From assembly GCA_003526525.1 (NCBI GenBank), contig DPVV01000535.1:1-6739 (forward strand): a DNA stretch of 6,739 nt, in the 5' to 3' direction. Origin of the DNA: Lachnoclostridium phytofermentans. Its GTDB lineage: Bacteria; Bacillota; Clostridia; Lachnospirales; Lachnospiraceae. The position numbers and the translations under genes were made by a program. The notes under the pieces were generated by a model, which did no database searches, was not told where the DNA came from, and saw nothing but the letters and a program-made list of their open reading frames with translations. Positions 1 through 5,767 of the stretch are shown here, in pieces; the first letter of the stretch is position 1; each line of letters begins with the position of its first letter.

Positions 1-40
1 AAACAGCATCCAACATTTCTTTCCAAACCATTCTCCACAC
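1..40 (-). CDS. comF: Start of a probable ComF family protein, cut by the window edge
   Basis: Only the first 13 codons are visible, reading MWRMVWKEMLDAV from a GTG start at 40-38, and the frame stays open to base 1. ComF-type phosphoribosyltransferase-like proteins often begin with a short hydrophobic stretch of the type LLDxxFPxxCxxC just before a zinc-binding cysteine cluster. The visible residues fit that opening, but the cysteines themselves lie outside the window. GTG is preferred because a purine-rich AAGGTG lies 8 nt upstream. The in-frame ATG three codons later has GGAG only one base away, which is too close. The gene begins 26 nt after the nucleotidyltransferase stop, so co-transcription is likely. 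In many Clostridia comF lies beside recD2 and ahead of the flgM/flgK flagellar genes (established synteny), which supports the call. ComF proteins are linked to DNA uptake in competent bacteria; their role in non-competent clostridia is unclear. Confidence 0.5.
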   Translation of the reverse strand, partial: MWRMVWKEMLDAV

Positions 41-41
41 G

Positions 42-56
42 AGGTTTTCACCTTCT
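42..56 (-). promoter_or_regulatory. Weak ribosome binding site folded into a small GAAA-loop hairpin
   Basis: On the minus strand AGAAGGTG precedes the GTG start. Bases 53-50 (AGGT) can pair with 45-42 (ACCT) around a GAAA tetraloop, a GNRA-type loop. The pairing would cover most of the Shine-Dalgarno sequence. With the GTG start this suggests low translation of the downstream gene, but the stem is only 4 bp, so it may be marginal or accidental. Confidence 0.3.
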
Positions 57-66
57 ATCTAAACGC

Positions 67-984
67 TTAAAATAATTTATTTGGATACTTACCCTGTGCA
101 ATTAAATCTAGAATGGAGTCCACTACTAATTGTTTATCTTCTTTATAAGTTACTCCAAACCATTTATCGTCTGTTCTTAATACCTTTACTTTTGCTCTGT
201 CTTCTGACACCATTTTGCCAACTACATTTGGTAATAGGTATTCTGCTTTTGTATTATTTTCATCTAGACCTTGTAAAAAGTCAACAAATCCAGCTTCTAG
301 CTCTTGTAGGAAGTTTGGAATAAATCCCCACATATTCATAGATACCGAACTGTCTAATGTGATCGTTACAGGATTACCATTGCCGTCCTTACCAACTGCT
401 ACATCACCCTGTCTTTCAATCCCAAAGGTTTCCTCTACATGGGATAAGTATCCAGATTCATCTACATTACATACACCTCTTGTTACAATACCATTGTCGC
501 TTAAGGTGTTACCAAGAACAAAACCTGCCATACAGAATTCATTCTCTTTGTTATACGTATCGACATTTTTTAAGAAATCCTGAACCTTTACAAACGCTTC
601 TTTTCCATAGTAGTCATCCGCATTAATAACTGCAAAAGGTTCATTTACTACACCTTTGCAACACAATACAGCTTGACCGGTACCCCATGGTTTTGTACGG
701 TCTTCTGGCTTTGTAAAACCTGCTGGTAATTTATCAAGCTCCTGATATACATACTCTACCTCGATTTGTTTCTCAATACGACTTCCGATGATTTCTTTAA
801 AATCCTTCTCAAGGTCATGTCGGATAATAAATACAACTTTACTAAATCCCGCTTCTATCGCATCATAAATAGAGTAATCCATAATTATCTCGCCGCTTGG
901 TCCGACTTTTTCAAGCTGCTTGATTCCTCCTCCGTAACGGCTACCAATACCTGCTGCCATAATTACTAATGTGGTCTTATTCAT
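67..984 (-). CDS. Sugar-phosphate nucleotidyltransferase-like protein (NTP_transferase family)
   Basis: A 305-residue cytosolic protein with a Rossmann-type nucleotidyltransferase fold. Family members couple a sugar-1-phosphate to an NTP and release pyrophosphate. The N-terminal nucleotide loop is AAGIGSRYGGGIKQL (residues 10-24), with K22 in the place of the usual catalytic or binding lysine. GTGQA (101-105) corresponds to the base- and sugar-contacting loop, and NADD (121-124) holds the aspartate expected to bind metal. VSMNMWGF (214-221) and WFGVTYKED (275-283) are typical later blocks. The glycine-rich loop differs from the GxGTRLxPxT form of GalU and RfbA. It matches a less studied group found in Clostridia and Bacteroidetes, so the sugar cannot be assigned. 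No C-terminal left-handed helix domain is present, so it is not GlmU. The start is firm: AGGAGG at 993-998 sits 8 nt upstream of the ATG. The gene lies between recD2 and a probable comF. Confidence 0.85.
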   Translation of the reverse strand: MNKTTLVIMAAGIGSRYGGGIKQLEKVGPSGEIIMDYSIYDAIEAGFSKVVFIIRHDLEKDFKEIIGSRIEKQIEVEYVYQELDKLPAGFTKPEDRTKPWGTGQAVLCCKGVVNEPFAVINADDYYGKEAFVKVQDFLKNVDTYNKENEFCMAGFVLGNTLSDNGIVTRGVCNVDESGYLSHVEETFGIERQGDVAVGKDGNGNPVTITLDSSVSMNMWGFIPNFLQELEAGFVDFLQGLDENNTKAEYLLPNVVGKMVSEDRAKVKVLRTDDKWFGVTYKEDKQLVVDSILDLIAQGKYPNKLF

Positions 985-1034
985 AAGGGACTCCTCCTGA
1001 TATTTTATTTCAATTTTCTATCATCATTAGAATT

Positions 1035-1040
1035 ATTATA
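1035..1040 (-). promoter_or_regulatory. Possible promoter -10 element for the nucleotidyltransferase gene
   Basis: A perfect TATAAT lies on the minus strand 51 nt upstream of the ATG, in the 93-nt gap after recD2, and predicts a start point near 1028. No good -35 lies at 16-18 bp; the nearest hexamers there (GTGCAT, GGTGCA) are poor. The gap has no clear terminator for recD2, so read-through from recD2 is also likely. An AT-rich gap can give this hexamer by chance. Confidence 0.35.
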
Positions 1041-1077
1041 CACTATGAAACCTCCAGATGCACCACCTTTTTGCAAA

Positions 1078-3306
1078 CTAACCTAATATTTGCTTTCTTT
1101 CCATAATTCTGGATTTTAAACCTGAGTAACGCTTTAACTCACTTTCGTTGTCAATCATTGTCTGTACCATATTCTCACTGCCTACGATGGTAACACATTG
1201 CTTTGCCCTTGTAACTGCTGTATATAAAAGATTTCGATTAAATAACATCCTTGGTCCACTATATATCGGAAGAACAACCGCTGGGTATTCACTACCCTGT
1301 GACTTGTGAATTGTCACTGCATAAGCCAGTTCTAACTCCTCTAGTTGACTAAATGGATAGGTAACCAAACGTCCTTCATCAAATTCTACCGTTAATTCCT
1401 CTGCAAATAGATTAATTTCTTTGATTACTCCTGTATCACCATTAAATACGCCTGTTCCACTATCAATCGTAATACCATAACGGCTTTTGGTCTCCCAAGT
1501 AATCTGATAATTGTTCTTCACCTGCATTACCTTGTCACCCTCACGAAAGATTCCCCCGGAATGTTCCTTTTCCTTTTTCTCCTGGGAGGAAGGGTTTAGA
1601 TACTGTTGTAATACTTGATTCAGCCTTTCTACTCCAAGTTCTCCTTTTCTCATTGGCGTAAGCACTTGTATATCGTAAACAGAAGCATTTACGTACTTTG
1701 GCATCTTATCACGGACTAGAGAGATAATGACGCTAATAATTACATTAACATCATCTCTTTTTAGCAAAAAGAAATCCTTGCTCTTATTATCCAAGGTAAT
1801 ATGTTCTCCGGAATTGATCTTATGAGCATTTACGATAATATCACTTTCGGATGCTTGTCTAAAAATCTTTTTTAACATAACAACTGGAAATGCCTTCGAT
1901 TCAATCATATCTCGCAGTACATTTCCCGGTCCAACGCTTGGTAACTGATTGACGTCACCAACTAAGATTACTCTGGTACCAACCGTAATCGCTTTTAATA
2001 AGGAATGCATTAAAGAGATGTCAACCATCGACATCTCGTCGATGATAATTACATCTGCCTCAAGGGGATTTAGCTCGTTACGTTCAAAGCTCATCCTACC
2101 ATCCTTATCATCCATTCCTTTGGTAAGCTCCAATAAACGATGAATTGTACTTGCCTCATAACCAGTCGTTTCTTTCATACGCTTTGCAGCTCGTCCAGTA
2201 GGAGCTGCAAGAAGCATATCCATACCTTCTGCTTCAAAAAAGCGAAGTATTGTATTAATAGTTGTAGTTTTACCAGTACCAGGGCCACCAGTTATAATTA
2301 GTAAACCGCTACGGACCGCATCCATCACAGCATAGCGCTGCATTTCATCCAGCTCTAGATTTGTTTCCTGTTCTATTTTTGCAAGTCTCGTTTCGACTTG
2401 TGCTGGAGAGATATCATAGGATATGCTAAGGTCTGAAAGCATATTCGCAACATTTAACTCCATATAATAAAAAGTTGTACTGTAAACATGCTGCTCTTCC
2501 TCTGACTCTTTAATCACCAGCTTTTTTTCAAGAGCGAGTGAGGTAATGTGCCGCTTAACTGTATCTGCTTCTACCATAAGCATCTCACATGTTTTACCAA
2601 CCAAGCTATGCATCGGAAGATATACATGTCCGTTACCAGTCGCAAGCAACAAGGTATAAAGGATACCTGCTTTTACGCGATAATCAGCGTCAGTTCGAAT
2701 TCCTATCCTAGAGGCAATTTCATCCGCAATCTTAAAACCTACACCACTGATATCTTCTGCAAGGCGGTATGGATTTTCTTTTATTATCTCATACATTCGC
2801 TCCCCATACTGCTTATAGATTTTAACTGCAAGATTTAAAGAGATGCCATATTGCTGAAGAAATAGCATGGCACTTCTCATCTCTCTCTTTTCGGAAAACT
2901 GTCGATAAATCTCTCTTGCTAACTTATCGCTGATCCCCTTCACTTCAGCAAGACGTTCTGGTTCTTCTTCTATTATCACAAATGTTTTTTCTTTAAATTT
3001 ACGAACAATACGTGCTGCCAATGCGGTCCCGATCCCTTTGATTGCACCGGACCCTAAATAACGTTCGATTGACAGTAAGTCCTCTGGCTCCTTCATCTCA
3101 TAGGAGCTCACCTGGAATTGCTCGCCGTACAATGGATGTGCAGTATAGCTACCGGTTAAAGCAAGATATTCTCCTTCATTGACAAAAGAAAATGTTCCAA
3201 CGCAGGTCACTTCATCTTCTTCTGCGGAGAGACTTAGTACAGTATAACCATTTTCACCATTTCGATATACAATTCTCTCTACATATCCTTTTAATTCTTC
3301 CGCCAT
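1078..3306 (-). CDS. recD2: RecD2 (YrrC-type) ATP-dependent DNA helicase
   Basis: A 742-residue superfamily 1B helicase moving 5' to 3' on single-stranded DNA. The N-terminal OB-like region (about 1-75) is followed by helix-hairpin-helix segments (about 83-101, 120-135 and 186-198, with GxG turns such as IKGIG and ISGVG), a layout found in RecD2 but not in the RecD subunit of RecBCD. Helicase motifs run in order: Walker A GGPGTGKTTT (340-349), Ia APTGRAAKR (368-376), Walker B IIIDEMSMVD (420-429), III GDVNQLPSVGPG (450-461), IV IFRQ (481-484), then AVTIHKSQGSEY (663-674) and YTAVTRAK (695-702) near the C-terminus. Length fits the family (about 700-800). No recB or recC is seen in the window, so a stand-alone role in repair or replication-fork maintenance is expected, as studied for the B. 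subtilis and Deinococcus homologues. The ATG at 3306 follows AAAGGAAG with a short gap. All motifs look intact. Confidence 0.96.
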   Translation of the reverse strand: MAEELKGYVERIVYRNGENGYTVLSLSAEEDEVTCVGTFSFVNEGEYLALTGSYTAHPLYGEQFQVSSYEMKEPEDLLSIERYLGSGAIKGIGTALAARIVRKFKEKTFVIIEEEPERLAEVKGISDKLAREIYRQFSEKREMRSAMLFLQQYGISLNLAVKIYKQYGERMYEIIKENPYRLAEDISGVGFKIADEIASRIGIRTDADYRVKAGILYTLLLATGNGHVYLPMHSLVGKTCEMLMVEADTVKRHITSLALEKKLVIKESEEEQHVYSTTFYYMELNVANMLSDLSISYDISPAQVETRLAKIEQETNLELDEMQRYAVMDAVRSGLLIITGGPGTGKTTTINTILRFFEAEGMDMLLAAPTGRAAKRMKETTGYEASTIHRLLELTKGMDDKDGRMSFERNELNPLEADVIIIDEMSMVDISLMHSLLKAITVGTRVILVGDVNQLPSVGPGNVLRDMIESKAFPVVMLKKIFRQASESDIIVNAHKINSGEHITLDNKSKDFFLLKRDDVNVIISVIISLVRDKMPKYVNASVYDIQVLTPMRKGELGVERLNQVLQQYLNPSSQEKKEKEHSGGIFREGDKVMQVKNNYQITWETKSRYGITIDSGTGVFNGDTGVIKEINLFAEELTVEFDEGRLVTYPFSQLEELELAYAVTIHKSQGSEYPAVVLPIYSGPRMLFNRNLLYTAVTRAKQCVTIVGSENMVQTMIDNESELKRYSGLKSRIMERKQILG

Positions 3307-3328
3307 ACTCTTCCTTTCTACACCCAGT

Positions 3329-3360
3329 GCATATCGAATCAGTTTACAGATTCGATATGC
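3329..3360 (-). repeat. Perfect 12-bp inverted repeat in the recD2 leader
   Basis: The arms GCATATCGAATC (3329-3340) and GATTCGATATGC (3349-3360) are exact reverse complements around an 8-base loop, AGTTTACA. The structure ends 22 nt before the recD2 ATG, downstream of the predicted transcription start. Neither side carries a T-run, so it is not a normal intrinsic terminator. It could be an mRNA stabilising or regulatory hairpin in the 5' leader, or a protein-binding dyad in the DNA. It resembles no riboswitch or LexA box that I recognise. Confidence 0.75.
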
Positions 3361-3371
3361 TAAAATAGAAC

Positions 3372-3399
3372 GTGTGAAACTAGTCTTTTATCTTCACAC
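3372..3399 (-). promoter_or_regulatory. Dyad symmetry GTGTGAA / TTCACAC around the recD2 start point
   Basis: Perfect 7-bp arms lie at 3372-3378 and 3393-3399. Their centres are 21 bp apart, about two helical turns, as expected for a dimeric regulator binding one face. One arm overlaps the proposed -10 box (3398-3403), and the predicted start (about 3391) falls between the arms. A further AGTGTG copy at 3416-3421 overlaps the -35 box and could pair with the middle arm instead. An operator role is inferred, not shown. Confidence 0.4.
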
Positions 3400-3425
3400 T
3401 ATATTGTGCGTCTTAAGTGTGTAAA
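3398..3425 (-). promoter_or_regulatory. Sigma-A-like promoter for recD2
   Basis: On the minus strand TTTACA (3425-3420) and TATAGT (3403-3398) are separated by 16 bp. Each matches five of six consensus bases. The predicted start is near 3391, giving a leader of about 85 nt that carries the 12-bp hairpin. The -35 box begins two bases past the foot of the upstream terminator-like stem, so the recD2 unit appears to be transcribed separately from the flagellar genes. Confidence 0.65.
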
Positions 3426-3426
3426 T

Positions 3427-3478
3427 AGCCTCATTAGCAAAAACATCAAGTAACATTGATGTCTTTGCCAATGAGGCT
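3427..3478 (-). terminator. Long stem-loop ending the mreB-flagellar transcript
   Basis: Bases 3427-3449 pair with 3456-3478 in 21 base pairs with two internal mismatches (3436/3469 and 3442/3463) around a 6-base loop. It lies 43 nt past the flgJ stop. On the minus strand the 3' tail is UAUUUAC, a modest U tract. The stronger T-rich tail (TTATCTTTTTATC) is on the plus strand, as in bidirectional terminators. No plus-strand gene needs it here, so a minus-strand role is inferred from position. The stem is longer than usual for a terminator. Confidence 0.6.
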
Positions 3479-3521
3479 TATCTTTTTATCTTATTTAAAT
3501 CCTGATAATTATTAACTTATA

Positions 3522-3866
3522 TCAAGTATTCTGATCTCTCTTCATTGCCTCATAAAGCTGCTTTGCAATTCCTAATTGACCGGTTTCTGTAATGTCCTTT
3601 GCATAGCTTTGGTATAACATATCACCAAAGTAGGACATATACTCATTTTCATCCTCATCACTCTTTGCAATGGTATTCTTTACTTGTTTCATAACTTGTT
3701 CTACTAAGTAAGTTTCAAAGCTCTTACAGGACTCCATTAGTTCCTCGTCAGTGGCAGACTTAATATCTTTACCAAGGTTGTTTTCTAACTTCGCTGTCTT
3801 TGATGTACTTTGTGCAGTTTGAGTCAATGTCTGAAACATTGCATCACTTCCTACGGAAATACTCAT
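3522..3866 (-). CDS. flgJ: FlgJ-type flagellar rod-binding protein, single domain
   Basis: A 114-residue protein made almost entirely of the Rod-binding domain (about residues 46-108). The diagnostic pattern is CKSFETYLVEQVMKQV (47-62), then YMSYFGDMLYQSYAKDI (76-92), then GQLGIAKQLYEAM (96-108). In proteobacterial FlgJ this domain binds rod subunits and is fused to a peptidoglycan hydrolase. Here no hydrolase domain follows, so wall opening must come from another enzyme; single-domain forms are common in Firmicutes. The first 45 residues are polar, rich in Thr, Ser and Lys, and probably flexible, with no signal peptide. The ATG at 3866 has AAAGGAAG about 8 nt upstream. The gene is the last of the mreB-flgF-flgG-flgJ series and is followed by a stem-loop. 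Its product would act in the periplasm-like space at the growing rod, presumably exported by the flagellar type III apparatus. Confidence 0.85.
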   Translation of the reverse strand: MSISVGSDAMFQTLTQTAQSTSKTAKLENNLGKDIKSATDEELMESCKSFETYLVEQVMKQVKNTIAKSDEDENEYMSYFGDMLYQSYAKDITETGQLGIAKQLYEAMKRDQNT

Positions 3867-3891
3867 CTGTTTCTTCCTTTCTACTAGATAG

Positions 3892-3967
3892 CTGAAATTC
3901 TGCTGAATAACTGTAATTCTATCGAATGGCAGAAATTTTATGAATAGACTGACATTCTACCTAATGG
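3892..3967. repeat. Four tandem degenerate 19-bp repeats in the flgG-flgJ gap
   Basis: Units begin at 3892, 3911, 3930 and 3949, exactly 19 bp apart. On the plus strand each starts with the pattern CTGnnATTCTA, with small changes: CTGAAATTCTG, CTGTAATTCTA, CAGAAATTTTA and CTGACATTCTA. Units two and four agree at 15 of 19 bases and both end in AATGG. A weaker fifth unit (3873-3891) may precede them; it matches the fourth at 12 of 19 and contains the flgJ ribosome binding site on the minus strand. The array fills most of the gap. The units are neither palindromic nor in CRISPR form, and the function is unknown. Confidence 0.6.
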
Positions 3968-3979
3968 TTATAAACCATT
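3963..3979 (-). repeat. Short inverted repeat at the flgG stop codon
   Basis: AATGGTT (3963-3969) and AACCATT (3973-3979) are perfect 7-bp arms around ATA, touching the flgG stop codon (TAA, 3981-3979). No T-run follows on the minus strand, so termination is unlikely. It may protect or partly separate the flgG and flgJ parts of the message. Confidence 0.4.
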
Positions 3980-4794
3980 TAACGACGTAAGTTATTCGCT
4001 TGCTGTAGCATCTCATCTGCAGCTGTAATTGCTTTGGAATTCATCTCATAGGCTCTTTGTGCTACAATCAAATTCACAATTTCATCCGCTGTCTGTACAT
4101 TGGAAGCTTCAAGATATCCAGTATGAATCTTACTTTGTTTAAGACTCTTATTCTCCGCTTCCTTAAGAGGTGCACCAGAGGCTTCCGTCTCATAAAATAA
4201 ACTTCCACCAGCTTTCTCTAACCCAGCAGGATTAACAAACTGAGTAAGACCGATTTGTATTCCAGTACGCTGTGCAATATTATTCGCATCAGGGTACATT
4301 ACGTTTCCGTACTCATCCATGGTTACTTTCGAGAGATCCCAATCCTTATTGAATACAACTGGCTGTCCCTTTGTATTAAGTACAGGGTATCCATCAGCGG
4401 ATGCTAAGGTTACCCCTTCCGTACCAATCGCGGTACGAAATGATCCATTTCTTGTATAAGCAGTATTACCATCAGCATCACGAACAGAAAATAATCCTTT
4501 ACCTTCAATTGCAAGATCCCAATCATTACTGCTTTCTTGTAAGGTTCCCTGAGTAAAGGAAGAAACGATACCAGTTACTCTGACACCAGAACCAACCTGT
4601 CCTATCACAGGTTTTTGATTTCCTTCACTATCCGTTACTTTACTTTGTATTTTAGAATATAACAAGGAGGAAAATTGTGCGGTCTCCTTCTTATATCCGG
4701 CTGTATTAATATTTGAAAAGTTATTTGATATGGTATCTAAAGTTGTTTGCTGAGAAATCATACCCGATGCCCCAGTCCAAAGTGCTCTCATCAT
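3979..4794 (-). CDS. flgG: Flagellar distal rod protein FlgG (FlhP-type)
   Basis: A 271-residue axial protein of the flagellar basal-body rod. The N-terminal rod signature (residues 3-35) runs RALWTGASGMISQQ, LDTISNNFSN and NTAGYKK. The middle holds the FlgG-type segment SFTQGTLQES, DWDLAIEGKGLF (79-102). The C-terminus has GYLEASNV (226-233) and AQRAYEMNSKAITAADEML (245-263), the classic FlgG ending. These two ends pair as coiled coils in the rod. The subunit is exported by the flagellar type III system without a cleaved signal. The ATG at 4794 is chosen because GGAGG (4801-4805) lies 6 nt upstream and the protein then begins MMRALWT, as FlgG usually does. The reading frame stays open to an ATG at 4842, but that would add 16 residues reading through the ribosome binding site. 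In B. subtilis the matching gene, downstream of mbl and flhO, is called flhP. Confidence 0.93.
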   Translation of the reverse strand: MMRALWTGASGMISQQTTLDTISNNFSNINTAGYKKETAQFSSLLYSKIQSKVTDSEGNQKPVIGQVGSGVRVTGIVSSFTQGTLQESSNDWDLAIEGKGLFSVRDADGNTAYTRNGSFRTAIGTEGVTLASADGYPVLNTKGQPVVFNKDWDLSKVTMDEYGNVMYPDANNIAQRTGIQIGLTQFVNPAGLEKAGGSLFYETEASGAPLKEAENKSLKQSKIHTGYLEASNVQTADEIVNLIVAQRAYEMNSKAITAADEMLQQANNLRR

Positions 4795-4800
4795 AAAAAT

Positions 4801-4831
4801 CCTCCATTCTGCCCCAAATGTGCAATTTGGG
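4801..4831 (-). promoter_or_regulatory. flgG ribosome binding site with an adjacent 7-bp hairpin
   Basis: TGGAGG (4801-4806) is the flgG Shine-Dalgarno sequence and decides its start. Six bases upstream on the transcript, CCCAAAT (4813-4819) pairs perfectly with ATTTGGG (4825-4831) around GTGCA. The stem leaves the binding site free, so it may hold the site open or block ribosomes or nucleases from upstream. The remainder of the 116-nt gap (4832-4910) is AT-rich. It has a possible GATAAT and an ACGATAA, but no partner -35, so I call no promoter there. Confidence 0.45.
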
Positions 4832-4910
4832 CGAATGCACAAAAGTTGTGTATCTTCTCTCGTGCAAGTATTATCTTATCGTAACATAATTGATATAAGA
4901 ATTTCTAAAA

Positions 4911-5684
4911 TTAGATTTTACCTACTGAATTTGCAGCTAACTCTAACGTACCGTCAATGGACTGAAGTACTTTCTGATTTGCTTCATAAGCTCTTGTAAT
5001 AGCAATCATATTTACCATTTCACTAACAACATTGACATTGGACTGCTCTGTGTATCCTTGACGAATACCAGAAGTTGTATCTTTCTCTCTAGAACCGTCT
5101 ACTGCTTCATACATAGCCTCACCGAATTTTTTTAGATAATCATAATCCTCAAAATCTGTTACGACTAGCTTGTCTACTTGTACGCCGTCTGCAAAAACAT
5201 TACCCTGTAAATCAATGACGATTTGGCTGGCGTCTGTTGGCACCTGAAGGTTACCTCCCTCACTCATGAGGTGATTTCCATTCACATCAACAATATAACC
5301 CTCTTTATCCATTAAAAACTGTCCAGCTCTGGTATAACGCTCCTTAGCGTTTCCATCTTTATCTAAAACTTGCATTTTGAAAAATCCAGAACCTTCGATT
5401 GCTAAATCAAATGTATTACCAGTTTCTCTTAAAGAGCCCTGTGTATAATCAGTATAAACTTCACCAAGCTTCACTCCAAGCGTCATTTTACCAATTCTCT
5501 TATCAGTAAAATTCTCGGACTCATCTCGAATTTTTAACGTTAGAACATCATCAAAGGATTGATTTGTTACGCCTTCCTTTTTATATCCAACAGTAGCAGA
5601 ATTCGCTAAATTGTTTGATATGATATCTAGACGCTTTTGTTCATTTTCCATACCGGTCCAACCAGTATATAGACCTCTAACCAT
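4911..5684 (-). CDS. flgF: Flagellar rod protein, FlgF/FlhO type
   Basis: A 257-residue rod protein homologous to the flgG product encoded downstream. The N-terminus has RGLYTGWTGMENEQKRLD (3-20), NNLAN (24-28) and TVGYKKEG (31-38). The middle has DYTQGSLRETGNTFDLAIEG (79-98), and the C-terminus QGYTEQSNVNVVSEMVNMI (209-227) then TRAYEANQKVLQSIDGTL (230-247). The ending AYEANQKVLQSID, instead of the FlgG-type AYEMNSKAI, together with gene order favours FlgF/FlhO, a proximal or middle rod subunit. The ATG at 5684 follows GAGGAG (5691-5696) with a 6-nt gap. The 83-nt gap to mreB has no recognisable sigma-A or sigma-D promoter; it holds a small CATAG/CTATG hairpin just upstream of the ribosome binding site. 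Co-transcription with mreB is therefore likely. In B. subtilis the counterpart is flhO, directly after mbl. The exact name FlgF, FlgG1 or FlhO is a matter of convention. Confidence 0.88.
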   Translation of the reverse strand: MVRGLYTGWTGMENEQKRLDIISNNLANSATVGYKKEGVTNQSFDDVLTLKIRDESENFTDKRIGKMTLGVKLGEVYTDYTQGSLRETGNTFDLAIEGSGFFKMQVLDKDGNAKERYTRAGQFLMDKEGYIVDVNGNHLMSEGGNLQVPTDASQIVIDLQGNVFADGVQVDKLVVTDFEDYDYLKKFGEAMYEAVDGSREKDTTSGIRQGYTEQSNVNVVSEMVNMIAITRAYEANQKVLQSIDGTLELAANSVGKI

Positions 5685-5767
5685 TCCATTCTCCTCTCAT
5701 GACATAGCTGTCTATGAATTTATCCATTCCTTGTATTTTTGTGAAGCTAAGTTAGTTATACTTATAA

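Noticed and set aside
215..583. Plus-strand open frame of 122 codons opposite the nucleotidyltransferase gene
   Set aside because: It lies wholly antisense to a gene with clear family motifs, has no plausible ribosome binding site, and its product has no recognisable pattern.
1041..1077. Intrinsic terminator after recD2
   Set aside because: Only four-base TGCA matches can pair and no T-run follows; the GGTGG and GGAGG stretches are not complementary.
2548..2838. Plus-strand open frame of 96 codons opposite recD2
   Set aside because: Antisense shadow of a motif-complete helicase; cysteine- and tyrosine-rich composition is typical of a reversed coding strand.
1078..3306. RecD subunit of RecBCD or TraA relaxase
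   Set aside because: The OB-like and helix-hairpin-helix N-terminus and 742-residue length fit stand-alone RecD2. No relaxase domain and no recB or recC neighbour is seen.
3892..3967. CRISPR-like array
   Set aside because: The 19-bp units are adjacent, degenerate and without unique spacers, and no cas gene is present.
4795..4842. Sixteen-residue N-terminal extension of FlgG
   Set aside because: It would read through the GGAGG ribosome binding site, and FlgG proteins normally begin at the MMRALWT position.
4832..4910. Sigma-D (flagellar) promoter before flgG
   Set aside because: TACGATAA resembles the -10 box, but no TAAA lies about 15 bp upstream, so support is too weak.
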